Of a stretch of DNA of 64,000 nt, positions 1-11,800 are shown one piece after another. Positions within the stretch are counted from its first letter, which is position 1, and each line of letters begins with the position of its first letter. Below the pieces are notes generated by a model. That model ran no database searches. It saw only the letters and a program-made list of their open reading frames with translations, and was not told the origin of the DNA. The translations under genes and the position numbers were made by a program. This DNA is from Lomentospora prolificans (lineage: Eukaryota > Ascomycota > Sordariomycetes > Microascales > Microascaceae). The DNA lies in assembly GCA_029532625.1 (NCBI GenBank), contig JARFXM010000009.1, positions 806,001 to 870,000 of the forward strand, written 5' to 3'.

Positions 1-2
1 CA

Positions 3-167
3 GCCAAGTATATCGATGAACGAATGGCCGCTGAATTCACCAATACTCTCTCAATGACATCGTCGACGACTGGTAGAAGAAGACAAAAGAGTCCTCGAGA
101 GACACCGGTTCTATACTTCAGCTCGGATGCGCTTTTCTTCCACGAGACTGATGAGCTTGGGAGTTAA
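3..167 (+). other. Open frame running in from the left edge, possible partial coding end
   Basis: An open frame enters from the left edge and stops at TAA 165-167, giving 54 codons. The predicted tail (...PVLYFSSDALFFHETDELGS) has protein-like composition, with a basic RRRQK stretch before it. It may be the last exon of a gene lying mostly outside the window, or chance. I recognise no family. Other short coding-like stretches lie just downstream at about 280-360 and 503-591, on the same strand but in other frames. Confidence 0.25.
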
Positions 168-2015
168 AAGTTTGCCCATAGGGTGCTCAGTAACGACCGG
201 ACCAAGCTGGCCAAGTGGAAGCTCGTAACGAGAAAGACGGCGCGCGTCAACAGGATTCGAATTCTAACTTGAACATAGATAGGATTCGCCTGCACCATGC
301 CGATGTCTCGCAGCTGTTCGAGGATCCGCACGCCGTGGAACATCCGGTACTGAGGCACTAATTTTGAAGCGAATCGGAGGGACGGGCCTCAGACTGAGGA
401 CAGCGTGACCATGGGTAGCACCGACCATATCTCAAAGGACTCAATTCTTCTGCCAACCAAGAACCAGGTCCTAGCGACAGGATAGAGCTAATTCGGTCCC
501 GGCTTTCTGCTGCGTCCCTTTCACCCCAAATTCAAGGATTACGAGATTGTGAAAGTCACCGTCGCTCCTCGCGGCACTTACAGTGCCGAGGTACGTCGCC
601 TGATATATTCCTCATCCCCAAGCTGCTCTTAGAAGGACAAAGAGTTCTGTAACCCTAGATTTAGGGGTTAAATGAATCACGATATTGAAGGGGATCAGGT
701 TATTGACTAGGGCCTTATGGTTCGGGCGACTGGAGATACTTCGGTTTTGGAGAATCTCACGACGTGAAGAGAGGGATTGAGGTGAGGGAAAGGTACTTGG
801 GATTATATAGGCAGATGTATGGGTCTGTGGTACCCGTCCCATTACCAATGTTCCTGAGAACTGCACGCCGGACCTCTAATCCGTCGATTAGCTTTTTCTA
901 GTCCATCAGCTCTTTTACCTGACTTTTGCATCGAATTTGACAGTTGCATCAGACATTCAATTGATCGTTGGAATGCCCCCTCCCCCTCAAAATCCCAGAG
1001 GAAGACGCAGCCCAATGCTGTTCGCGCATCCGACACGCCCCCAGACCCCGGGTTAGCTCGTTTAGCTCAGGGCATTGACCACTAACTTTGATAGGCTAGC
1101 AATGGATCGCAAAACCGAGACCCGGCACCTTACTAGTAAAACGTGCCAGGACATCGATCCACTAATTTCCCGTAGTTTCTTGGCATAATCACATTGTCCC
1201 TAAGCCACTTTGGCTCAATGTCGTCACTCTAACCAAGGCAAGCTGGCGAAGTGGGTTGGAGCTCCCCCAAGCAATACCACTCTTCGGTTCCCAGCCCCCC
1301 CCAAACATAACGCGGACGGATCCTTTCATTACCAGGTTTCCCAAAAAGATTCCTTGTAAACAGCCAAGGTTTTAGCTGCTTGTTTTCTGGGCGGGAAAGC
1401 TCGTTGCCTGACATCCTTGCTTGGCTCGGCCCCGGCCTCTTGGCGGGAGCATCTCATAGGTAGTTTCCATCGTACCTGGGACGAACCTGGTTTGCGCTGT
1501 GGTCAAGCAGGATGGAAGGGGCGATGGACCAACAACTCCGGACTAGGGTTGCGCAGGTTTGGTTCGGATGAGGACCTTTCGTCAACACCCATCGCCAGGT
1601 TTTCTAATTATATACGTTGATCGCATTATCACATAACCCAAGCGAGCTTTCCGCACCTCATTTGCGGTTCTCGCGATCGTTCCCAGATACCTTCGTTTTC
1701 CCCCCACTCGTTCGGATTGATTGTTTGCGATCCGTTTGTAAGTGCTACGAAGGGACCGACTGACTACGGCAACCTGCATTGTTTCGGCTCTCTTCATTCG
1801 AACGCGAAGTACTTTGGCGTTTGAGAGATTTGCGGGTCCATGCCATCGCCATCTTCGTTCCAAGGCGCGTAATAAAGACGAATCTAGAAAAACTTTCGAT
1901 TCAACCAAAGCCCAGTTGTTTCGGTTCTGCAGGGGAGCATCGCTGCTCTAGACAAAGACTTCACTCCTCCCGATCCCTCTCCTTCGCAGCGCCTCAATCG
2001 CCGATAGGTGTCGTC
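168..2015. other. Region without a recognised gene, upstream of the GH72 gene
   Basis: I see no complete gene in these 1.8 kb. Short protein-like fragments occur at about 280-360 and 503-591 on the + strand, the latter followed by a donor-like GTACGT at 592. They do not join into one frame. The last few hundred bases are pyrimidine-rich and probably hold the promoter and 5' leader of the downstream gene. Confidence 0.4.
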
Positions 2016-3396
2016 ATGAAGGTCCAATTTCTCCCTCTTTTTCTGGCTGGTCTCGCCTCCGGCGCCCTTCCCACCATTGAGACATATGGAAACAAGTTTT
2101 ACGACTCCAATGGCAACCAGTTCTTCATGAAGGGCAAGTTTCACTTTGTTCCGAGCGGTTGGAGACTAAGCTAACGCGTTATAGGCATGTCATATCAATT
2201 GCGGCCCAAAGATCCCCTCATCGACACCGAGCAGTGCAAGAGGGACATTGAGCTCATGTCGGAACTCGGTGTCAATTGTATTCGCGTCTATCACGTCGAC
2301 CCTAAAGCTGACCATGATGGATGCATGAATGCGTTTGACGAAGCAGGCATCTACGTCACCGTCGACCTAGATACCTTCAACACGTTCATTCTTCCCGTAA
2401 GTTCTCACGGGGTACTCGCTTTCATATCTGGCTGCTGACCTTGTATAGTACGATTCCTATTGGAATACTACTCAATTCGAGAGCTACTCTGCTGTCATGG
2501 ACACCTTTATCCAGTACGACAACCTCCTTGGGTTTTATGTGGGCAACGAGATCATTGCAAAGATGGATCAGTCCCACTCCGCACCCTTTATCAAAGCCGC
2601 CGCCCGCGATATGAAGGCCTACCGCGATAGTAAAGGCTACCGCAAAGTCCCTATTGGCTATACGGCTACCGATATCGCCGAACTCCGCCCCATGTTGCAA
2701 GACTACCTCACCTGCGGTGGCAACCAGTCTGAAATTATCGACTTTTTTGGTCTCAACGCCTACGAGTGGTGCACACCCAACACGTACGAGGCGTCAGGCT
2801 ATCCCAAACTCCAGGAAATGGCGGAACAGTTCCCCGTCCCAATCTTCTTCTCCGAGACGGGATGCATCACGGGACCGGAGCCAAGAGCTTGGGAGGACAT
2901 GGATGCCATCTTCAGCGAACCAATGATCGATGATTGGAGCGGTGCTATTGTGTATGAGTGGATATATGAGCAGAACGAGTATGGGATTGTGTCGTACGGC
3001 CCTCCTGTAGACCAGGCTATAGTTACCGGAGACGTCTTTGACGGCTTCACAAGGAAGGGCACTCCGACGCCCAGACAGCCCGATTTTGACAACTTGAAGA
3101 CGAGATGGGCTGCCATCACACCCAAGGGAACGCCAATGTCTGAGTATGACCCTAGCCGAGTGTCAACGAGAGAATGCCCAAAGTCCACTTCTGGTGGATG
3201 GGAGGTGGACGGAAACGTAGCGCTTCCGTCTCTAGACGAGACCTTCTCTGGGTCGTTCTCGCCTAGCCCGACAGTCGATCCCAATGCGCAGCCGACGGCA
3301 GTCGATAATGAGGAGGACGCGGCCCCTGCGAAGGAGCTCGTTGCGATACATGCGGCGGTTGTTGCGGGCGCGCTCATGGTCGCTTTATGGCTATAA
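2016..3396 (+). CDS. GH72 1,3-beta-glucanosyltransferase, GPI-anchored (GAS/GEL family, without X8 module)
   Basis: The enzyme cuts and re-joins beta-1,3-glucan chains at the outer plasma membrane and so elongates cell-wall glucan. Exons are 2016-2133, 2185-2396 and 2449-3396, giving 425 residues. The ATG at 2016 opens a signal peptide (MKVQFLPLFLAGLASGALP). GH72 signatures follow in order: YDSNGNQFFMKG, then YVGNE with the predicted acid/base Glu144, then FFSETG with the predicted nucleophile Glu246. After the catalytic part comes a Ser/Pro-rich linker and a hydrophobic C-terminus typical of a GPI signal. The Cys-rich X8 (CBM43) module of some family members is absent, as in the Gel1 type. 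Intron 1 (2134-2184, 51 bp) begins GCAAGT and ends TTATAG, with CTAAC at 2171; only this GC-AG junction restores the MKG-M frame. Intron 2 (2397-2448) is an ordinary GT-AG intron. Family assignment is secure; the exact paralogue is not. Confidence 0.95.
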
Positions 3397-4359
3397 GAGG
3401 AGCAGTCTATTCTCCGTACGTAACGGTCATGACAGTCATGTATATTCCTATTAAGCGAGGATCATAGTCATGTCAAATAAACAACGATACCCTGAATATG
3501 TAAGAAATACCCTCTACGGAGATGCCCGCCCTCGAAAGGAGGGATCCAAGGGGGGGGAAGGAAAGACACGCAAGGGTCAAGGACGTTCGACTCCTGCCTG
3601 TTTGGCTAAAGCCATCATTATATCGAACAGGTTGGTCTGAATTATAGACCGACTGATGTCCAGTACACTCACTTGATAAGACTTTACTCGATCTCTAGGC
3701 ACCCACGGCTTCATTTGGGTAGGCCTCCGTACCGTGGATACCGGGGCCTTCATGTTTTCCTATGAAAAGCTAGAGTTTGACAATCAGAGCAGTCTCGCGA
3801 GGAGTCAGAACCGGACGCAGACTTCTGCATCCGCAGCCAGCGATCTCAATGACTGAGCTTCTGGCTTGTTGGTGCTTTCCTTGGGGAAACAATTGAGATA
3901 AGAAGGGTAATCGCCAGTGCGCGCTGGTTGGAGGCGGATGAAGGAGGATGTGATTGAGAAAGGCACGCCTTCCAGTTAGGCGTTGGCCGGAGACGACGGA
4001 GAAGGGGCGAGGTTGGGTTTCAAAGGAATCATATGGGCTTAGTCTACTTGGCTACCTATGCATGTCTTACAACATTAGGCTCCCATGAGCTAGTCACTTA
4101 TACCCCGAGTCTCTTCTTAGAGGACATCGTTGATCAGTCTTCTTCCTCGCCGAGTCTAGCCGTGGTCTTGCCCAGCCTCTAGACCTTGTTCGGGTTTAAC
4201 TCCAACAAGCTTGTTGTTCTTTCCTCATGTATCCCTAATATCTGGTCAGTGCATTTAGCCGTAAGAATCCTGAGAGATGCGTCCATTTAATTTGTGCCTC
4301 CATTGCGTAACTTTGTAAAACACTCTGCTCGTCCATTATCATACCTAGTCAAGCACCCA
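3397..4359. other. Intergenic: GH72 3' region and upstream of small membrane protein
   Basis: No gene recognised. AATAAA-like sequence lies near 3475, a plausible poly(A) signal for the GH72 gene, and there is a short G-run near 3550. The remainder shows no long coding-like frame. Confidence 0.5.
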
Positions 4360-4749
4360 ATGACTCAAACATCCATCCAAGCAAACTCAGTCCTAGAGCA
4401 AGTGATACGGGCCAACAAGATGCCTTCGCCCAGCCCGGGCGCGGCCTACCTAACGGCACGCCGCCGAGCTCAACAGCCATGTCCCCTCCGCACGATATCT
4501 AACAATTCCATTCGCCGTATGCGCCGTTCGCCTTTCGAGTCTGAGATACTTTCCGAGGGCTCACCGGCAGGGAGAGCATTGTATAGGCGTCAACGAAAAG
4601 TACGAAAACAGCGGTCTGCATATAGCGCCACGAGCTTCTGGATCGTGGCGGGATTGATAACGGCGGCTTTGGGCGGTTACGCGATTGGAAGGGTGGTTGG
4701 AGGTCCTACAACAAACACCGTTGAAGAAGAGGAAGATGACGATTGCTAA
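4360..4749 (+). CDS. Small predicted single-span membrane protein, hypothetical
   Basis: A single-exon frame of 129 codons starts at ATG 4360 and ends at TAA 4747-4749. The N-terminal two thirds is Arg/Ser-rich and probably disordered. One hydrophobic segment (SFWIVAGLITAALGGYAIG, about residues 92-110) is followed by a short acidic tail (EEEEDDDC). This layout suggests a tail-anchored type protein of a mitochondrial, peroxisomal or ER membrane, which is an inference. The frame stays open upstream to about 4294, but only the ATG at 4360 is a conventional start. I recognise no family. It could be a real lineage-specific gene or a chance frame; the clear membrane segment and acidic end favour a gene. 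Confidence 0.45.
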   Translation: MTQTSIQANSVLEQVIRANKMPSPSPGAAYLTARRRAQQPCPLRTISNNSIRRMRRSPFESEILSEGSPAGRALYRRQRKVRKQRSAYSATSFWIVAGLITAALGGYAIGRVVGGPTTNTVEEEEDDDC

Positions 4750-6278
4750 AGTGGATAAGCCGTGTGAGTTGATCGAAGCGAAATCATCCTATCACCAGAC
4801 TTCTTGGTGGCTAAATCTAACACTGAAGGTTGAGGCAGTCGGAGTGAAGCGGACCTGGCCCTCATTTCTTCCATGTTCGGGCGTTATACCGCGACTGGGA
4901 CTTTACAACTTGACCGTCGGTCGACCGTGTGTTAGTTTGGGATTTGATACGTACTCGGATACTTAGATCGAATGCTTCGCATTATGATGATATATGGTAG
5001 CTCCGGGACAGCCACTACCTCCCTACTCGACGATCACTCGCGTGAGCACTCGAGATTCGACATTCCCTAAGGAACCTAGAGGTTGAACTTGGTTGATAGA
5101 ATCGCTGCTGCAAACTACCTATGACTTTTGTAATAGTATGCTTATTTGAATCTGTATCAGAATTTGATCCGCGGACTGCCACCCTTGTTTCTTACATTAA
5201 TCCAGAATGTCGAAGCCTTTCTAGTCCGGGGCTAGAATTCGGTCACCTTTCTATCTTATCCCACCCTTGTATCGCCGATGAAGATGGCCGTGCCATTTCC
5301 ACGGTGTACAAATCCATAAGATAAAGCTTCTTGGTGAATTACTGAGTTCTCCAGGAGCAATTGGTCTATACGCCCTCGACTGAGTAGATATCAAGGTCCG
5401 CTTCAGCCACCGAGAAGGGAGACTATGACAATCGTTAAATTTCATTTACCACTGTTATTCGTTCACTGCTTTCCGTAACCCCGTCTTTCGTGCTTGTTCT
5501 TTATCCTAGTCTTGTTGGCAGGAAATTGCATCTGTGTAGATACTAACTTCGGCGTTGGCGTCACGATTAAGTTCCAAACCATCCACCCCAACCCTGCGGC
5601 AACTAGAAGTCTGGAGCTATCTTACGGGCCCTTTCTTAACCATTGCAATCACAACGGTAGAGAAGATGATATGTTTGCAAAACCAAGTTCACCTTTCGCC
5701 ACATCCATTCTATATTCCCTCACAAAGATGGTATAAGGAGAACCCCCTCCCCCTCATCCCGAGGGTGAGATTCCCAGAGGGCGGGGTTCGGTTGCCAGCG
5801 TCGAGATCAAGCTGCGCATCGCTCGAGGGTTTAGCGGGACGATCGTTGCCTGCTCGACTAGCCATGTCCAGATTGGGATAGAACACGCCAATTGCACACA
5901 GTGATCCCCACAGCACTTCTCTTCGTCTCCGCAATCCCTAGGTGCAGATGCCCCAACGTCTCCGCACAGCCAAAATACCAGGCCTTCCTCAGCTTCGCAT
6001 AGGCTTGGTGTCGTGCCTTGCCCGCATTTCCGAACAACGCGTCCCTTCTTCCCAACCTACAATACAGGGCAAATCGTGGCACGTCAGGTACTCCGGACTC
6101 TGTGATTTCGCCTAATAGACGGCTGAAGTGGAGGGCCGGATCGGGATCAAGTCGCTCCATCGGGCTGGTTCGGTATTCAGCTTATACGAAAAACGCTTAT
6201 TATCCGCGATATAATTGACGGACCAAATAGTTCACCATTTTCCAATTTCTTCACACGCTGTATAAGAATTCATTCACA
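4750..6278. other. Intergenic region, no gene seen
   Basis: Several short overlapping frames on both strands carry no family signature. A TATA-like TATAAGAA stands at 6261-6268, immediately before the next coding start. Confidence 0.5.
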
Positions 6279-7073
6279 ATGCCCGACCAAACGCTCGCGG
6301 GGAAGATCGCCATAGTCACCGGCTCTAGCACTGGCATAGGAGCAGCTATAGCCCAAGAACTCTCCTCTAGGGGTGCAAGCATCGTGCTAAACTACCCATT
6401 TCCCAATGTTAAACCGGATGCGGAGAAGGTACTCGCCTCCTTGCCCACGGCGTCCACGTCCATCGCCGTAGAGGCAGACATTAGCTCAGAGACTGGGCCG
6501 CAGGCTCTCATTGACGCAGCTGTGGCAAAGTACACCCGCATCGACATCCTCGTCAACAACGCAGCTCTCGCGGTCAACAAACCCCTCCCAGAACAATCCC
6601 TTGAGGACTGGAATCTACTAGTCAACCTCAACGGCCGCGGGACATTCCTTCTCACTCAAGCCGTGCTCCCTTATCTCCCCAAACTAGAGGAGGCGTCCGG
6701 AAGCTCGGGCGGGGGCCGCATCGTGAATATTTGTTCAATATCAGCCCGCGCAGCACCTCCGTTGCAGACCATCTACGCGGGCACAAAGGGCATGGTGGAC
6801 AGCTTCACGCGTGTCTGGGCAAAGGAACTGCCGCCCAAGTACGGATGCACGGTGAACGCCGTGAGCCCTGGACCGACTATGACGGAGGGGTTTGCGGCGG
6901 CCGGCGATGAGTTTATGAAGGCCATGAAGCCGGTGATGGACCAGACGCCGGTGGGGCAGAGGGTAGCTAAGCCGGAGGAGATTGCTTTTGCGGTTGGGTT
7001 TTTGTGCGAGCCAAGGGCAAGTTGGATTAATGGACTTCATCTTGTGGCGAGCGGTGGATTGCATATCGATTAA
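6279..7073 (+). CDS. Short-chain dehydrogenase/reductase (classical SDR)
   Basis: An NAD(P)(H)-dependent oxidoreductase of the classical SDR family, 264 residues in one exon, which is the usual family length. The coenzyme-binding motif TGSSTGIG is at residues 14-21, the structural NNAA motif (NNAG equivalent) at 93-96, and the catalytic triad is Ser153, Tyr166 and Lys170 (YAGTK) with the standard 13-residue Ser-Tyr spacing. A PGPT segment follows the active site. There is no signal peptide or membrane segment, so it is probably cytosolic. It resembles fungal reductases that act on polyketide or other carbonyl substrates, but nothing here fixes the substrate and no biosynthetic genes sit beside it. 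The stop codon lies within TAAATAAAAT, so a poly(A)-like signal is immediate. The start ATG follows TTCACA. Confidence 0.93.
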   Translation: MPDQTLAGKIAIVTGSSTGIGAAIAQELSSRGASIVLNYPFPNVKPDAEKVLASLPTASTSIAVEADISSETGPQALIDAAVAKYTRIDILVNNAALAVNKPLPEQSLEDWNLLVNLNGRGTFLLTQAVLPYLPKLEEASGSSGGGRIVNICSISARAAPPLQTIYAGTKGMVDSFTRVWAKELPPKYGCTVNAVSPGPTMTEGFAAAGDEFMKAMKPVMDQTPVGQRVAKPEEIAFAVGFLCEPRASWINGLHLVASGGLHID

Positions 7074-9891
7074 ATAAAATATATCTTCAAAGGAAGAAAA
7101 TACAACACGTCCATTTCACATATATTTCCGCACCGCGAGCCGTGGAAACCTCACAGGCCCAGTAGAGCAGTCGTCTCATCGATATCGTTCTTCGGGTCTG
7201 GCCTCGGCGTCCTTCCTTCAAGAGAGCAAGGAAACCCATCTGGCCCAATGCCCGACCTGCTCAATAGCATCATCTCCAACTGACCGACTCTGTCACCACA
7301 TTGACGCGCCCGGCTCATCGTACCTTTCTTGGGGTCACTCTCGTCTCCGGGTAGCATTGCGGGCCACTTCCCGAAAGGCGCGCCAGGCGTTCGTTGGCGC
7401 TAAGCCCGGTAACTGGGAGCCGAAAAAAGATACCCGGCGGCGGCGGCGGCGTACGAACGTACTATATACCTCTCGCCGTTTCGGCATCTGCACATTCGCT
7501 GTCAATTCCTCGCAGGGCCAACGCTTCGTCTGCGTGTCGACACGCAATGCATCCTCAGCGTCCCACTCTAGACTCTATCTTCTACGCGACCAGGGTTCAT
7601 TGTTGTTTCTTTCCTCTTGACAGCCTTCATCTCGCAGGCGCACATTAGTTGTAAGTAATAGTTGAAGATGGCCTGGCTATACGATGGTGCTTTAGTGTAT
7701 TTGATGAAGCGCCTCTTAGCAGCAGGACCTCTTCTAGAGTCTTCGCTTGTCTAGCTGGAGTTGTTTCTTGCACGCAGTTCAGTTCAAGTTAAAACCCAGT
7801 TCCGTCAACATGTTTCCTTCCTTCAGCTGGATGATGACTAAAATCTGTACCAATCTGAAGGGACAACTGAAGAGCTCACGAAGCTATGATCATCACTATT
7901 TAGCATCAACCTATCAAAACCCTTTGGCATTCTTCACGGGAAACTTTGGTTTAAATATATGAATGGATACCTTCAGAATGCCGCACTTCTTTTTTAAAGG
8001 TTTACAGGAATATTTGTTGATGGCGCCCGACCCAAAGCTGGCGCATTTGGCAATATTCGTTCCTCAGACGTCTCTGTGAGATAAGTAACTAACTCGGGGA
8101 CCGAGCCCGAAACAGGGTTTCACAAACGCGTGTCAGACCTTGCCTGCCCCTCATTGATCAGAAATGGTATCATAGCTGAAATGATAAGAGAGGCCATTTA
8201 GCCACACTGGAAAGCCTCCAGAAAATTCCTGGAAACCCATCCCTCACTTCCTTCGAAGAGGGAGAGGGCCAAGTCAACATCGGTCTCGTATGCAGGCTGC
8301 ACTGATCATTTATGCATCCCACCTTTGCAAAGATGGCGGTCTTCCCACCCTTGTTTCCCCCACGAGGATTGAGAGAGCATGAACGAGTCGGCCCACCCTT
8401 GCCCGGAGCTCAAACCTTAACTGCATGGGGATTGGCATAGATTTCCCTGCGAGCTTCTGAACCGAGGTAGTCAAACGGAGGCTGGGAGGGAGAAGAGCAC
8501 CACGCGAACCACCTCCGCTCACTTATACACCCGAGGAACCAGGCAATAGCCCTTGATAACCGCTCTAACTGTTGCACGGAGGTTGAGGCTTGGGCAAGGG
8601 TCCCCAGCCAGTCTACCCGACCCAGCCGGGTTTGTCCACACCCACCGAGTCCGTATTCCCGGTTCGCGGACTCCAAGTCGGTTTGAAATGCGACAGGGAG
8701 CGTCGCGTTTATGCATCCCGACTGGTGCTTCTCTGCTTTCTGCCTCGCTGCCCCTCTTCTCACACGATCTCTTTGCGCACCCTACTTCAGTCAAGTACCG
8801 CACGACACGGACCTTGCATGTCGCGCTCGCCTTTCACGCCCGCATGGAGATAGACGTATGTCGGGTTGTAACGCTGTGGCGTATCTAGTGGACCAGTCTC
8901 AATTCAGGTACGCGAGAGTTGAGTTTAACTGGTAGGTTGTCTGGAACGTTGCTAGAGTGGCTCCCTCTTCGTTTTCGACCTAAAGTAGTGCGGTGGTTTT
9001 CTCATCAGTATACGATCGCATTGAGCAAGAAAGTGCCTCGTGTTTGAGAATCTAGACCGCCCCGCGTTGGACCTGGTCGTGGAACGGGGGCTCAAGGTGT
9101 TGGCCTCACTGTGGTCCGTGTATATGTACGTTGCGATAGAACCAAGTTCCTCTTCTTCCCGGTGCTCTCTCCTCAAGTTTGGGAGGCTAGCGAAAGGATC
9201 CAGAAAGCTCCAATATCCGTTCTTGCTTCGCCATCTTGGTTCATGCCATCGCGTCCAACCAACCGTGATATCTGGGCGTTTTCTCGGGTTCGCGAACGCC
9301 TTCATTTAAACCTCAAACAGTGTTTCGGCTGCGTCAACAGCCAGTCTGCCAACTCAGAAGCCAAGGCGGACTTGAGCGTTTGGTCTAGACAAAAGATTTC
9401 TGCCTATGGTATCTGATGGAGTAGGCCACTTGATCGACAACGCATCCGTCCCTCGATTTTCAAGCTTCACATCCACCCCTCGCTCCTACGTGGTGCAGTG
9501 CCCTCTTCCTTTCTTCCACTTTCTCCATCCACTAAAACACTTGATCTTCCCGTTTTAATCTTGGTTCGATTAGCGGTGATAATCGACATCGAAACAATAT
9601 ACGGCTTGAGTGGGGGATCTCAAAACCGAGATCCAGATAACTTGACTGGTAGAAGAACCCTCCGCTCCTGTCGGGTTTCTTGTCTTAGCGTGTGATGTGC
9701 TAGACGTACGTCCCTCAGTTCTCCAGTCGATCCTCTCTTGTGCAATACCTTAAATTCCCGGCCACTCCCCGACCAAATAACACGGGGTTTCTCTTTGTTC
9801 TCCCCTCTCCTTCTGAAACCTGCCACAGCGTGCTCATACACATCAGTATTTTCTGCCTTTTCGCGCTTTCTTCCACTTCACTCCCGTCAAC
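7074..9891. other. 2.8 kb intergenic region with no recognised gene
   Basis: Only short frames without family features are present. A (CGG)5 run lies at 7435-7449. The pyrimidine-rich stretch at about 9780-9890 probably belongs to the 5' leader of the RAX1 gene. Confidence 0.5.
7435..7449. repeat. (CGG)5 trinucleotide run
   Basis: Five perfect CGG units in non-coding sequence. This is a simple repeat and no function is implied. Confidence 0.9.
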
Positions 9892-11347
9892 ATGACGCTT
9901 CTCACGTACCGTGGGCCGGGGAGGAAGAGAAGTCGAGCGTTGGATAAGGCGGATACGTTCAACTTTGAAGCGTTGGAGAAAAAGGCAAAAGCAACCAAGA
10001 AATGGATTCATCCTAATCTTCGATTTGAAGAGATCGTCAAGAACAAGACACCACAGGTAAGCTCTCCAACATTGTCAAGCTCTCGAACCCTACTAACATC
10101 AGTCACTAGCCGTGTTCACTCAATGACTTTATGGACTACTTAGTCTATGTTGAGCGCGAAGCTGAAACTCTCCAGTTTTTCCTCTGGTACTGTGACTATG
10201 TCAAACGATGGATGGCACTACCAGCCAAGAAGAAGTCAATAGCGCCAAAGTGGGATCCTGAGAATAAGCGCCCTGTCACCTCCCATAGTCGGCATGGTAG
10301 CCTGAAGGAGAAGGTCAAACTCGGTGCTATCCTCGATATCCTAGATACCGAGGAACAAAATAACAGTCCGGCACCGGAAAGAGTCCATCGAAGCAACTCA
10401 TCCGCCACAAATTTCTCCCTTCCTAGGTCACCTGGTCCGGTGGCGATGGAGATGACGGAAGAGGAAGGAGGTAGTCAGACCTGGGAACCCTGTAAGTGAA
10501 CCAACGGTCTCGCATACTTCGAGTGGGCATCATAAAGCTGACAACAGATCCACATTTAGTCAGTGCCCAGCCTTACCGAGACGAAATTAACCAGATAATA
10601 CGACACTATATCATGGCTGGCTCACCAAGACAGCTTCAACTCTCGGCAGCAGATAGAGCGGCTTGTGTTCATGCCGCTGAACACACTACTCACCCTTCAG
10701 CACTCCTCCCGGCTTTCATCAGCGCCGAAGCAGTTCTACGAGGAGAGTTACATCCCAACTTCATCAACTGGAGCGTTTGCAATACAAATAGGGCGCTCAT
10801 TATTCTCATTCGGATCCTGAATATTCTCATGCTCCTCATCGCCATTGGACTGAATGTCCTCCTCATCATAATGGACTGGCCCAAACTCTGGCGCACTACT
10901 ACAGGTCCGCTGTGGGTAATGGCATTCTGCGGCTTGATAGCATCTGCAAGTGGCATGTGCATGTTCTTGCACTTCAAGAACAGGAAGCAGCTCCGCCCAT
11001 GGGAGCAGCCTTCCGACATTGAGACAGAAAGTTTCCGCAGGTCCAAGAGGCACTTGCGAAAGAACACGGCTGATTCAGTTATGAGCTTCGTAGATCCCCT
11101 TCGAAAGGAGTCTCTACAGGCGCTTGGGTGCAAGAATGACTTTTCTGAAGAGGAATGGGTTACCATATATGAGAAGAAATCGGTGTTTGCAAAGATCACG
11201 GACCCGACCGCGCCTATTGAGAACCGGCATGTGATAGTCCTCCAAGATGGTGTGATCGCGGGTTCCATCATCTGGGGAACACTCCTTGGTGTGGCGGTTA
11301 CGGCCGGTCTTGTGTTCGTCCCGTCAATGTCGGAGATGTTTAGTTGA
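9892..11347 (+). CDS. rax1: RGS-domain membrane protein, RAX1-like
   Basis: Exons are 9892-10056, 10110-10491 and 10548-11347, giving 448 residues. An N-terminal RGS-type region carries the conserved segment NDFMDYLVYVEREAE..LQFFLWYCDYVKRW at about residues 60-90. Three hydrophobic segments follow, at about 265-290, 303-323 and near 416-440 by the C-terminus. This is the architecture of fungal Rax1, which yeast uses for bipolar bud-site selection together with Rax2, and which filamentous fungi use in growth, stress response and sporulation. It probably sits in the plasma membrane or endomembranes. Both introns are short (53 and 56 bp) with GTAAGC and GTAAGT donors; intron 1 has CTAAC. The start ATG has a good context (GTCAACATGAC). 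Family is confident; whether it acts on a G-alpha subunit is not shown by the sequence. Confidence 0.88.
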
Positions 11348-11800
11348 ATGGATTGAATTCTGGGTGCTTCTTGTTGAAGGCCTGTTTCTACTTGGTTCCT
11401 TTTTTTTTTTTTTCTTTCTTACGTGGGAGTTTTGTTAGATGTCAAGATACCCGATCACAGCCTCAAGTATAAAAGCTGTTAGAATGCACGTTAGCTTAGT
11501 TTGGAATTAATATACTCGAAATCTCATGGGATCCAATCCAATCTCTAATTGTAGAGAAGTAAGAATGTGACTGTTTTACAATTTGCGCTGGGTCCATTCA
11601 GATGGTCGATTCACTTCGCGAGGCTGTTGGCGTCACGTGATAAACAACGTGACTTCTTAGTGTCCGAGGCGAACTCGACCTTGCGAAGATCCGAGACTTT
11701 GTTGTATGATGGAGCCATTCAACCCAAAAAAACATCTCCAAGCCAACAACGAAAAGCCTCAACCCCGACCGAAACCCTCATCATCCCCAAAGCAGTCAAA
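11348..11800. other. Intergenic between RAX1 and ATP synthase epsilon genes
   Basis: It holds the RAX1 3' end with a T14 run at 11400-11413, then the promoter and leader of the next gene. No additional gene is seen. Confidence 0.6.

Noticed and set aside
2799..3377. Minus-strand 192-codon frame
   Set aside because: Antisense to the GH72 third exon.
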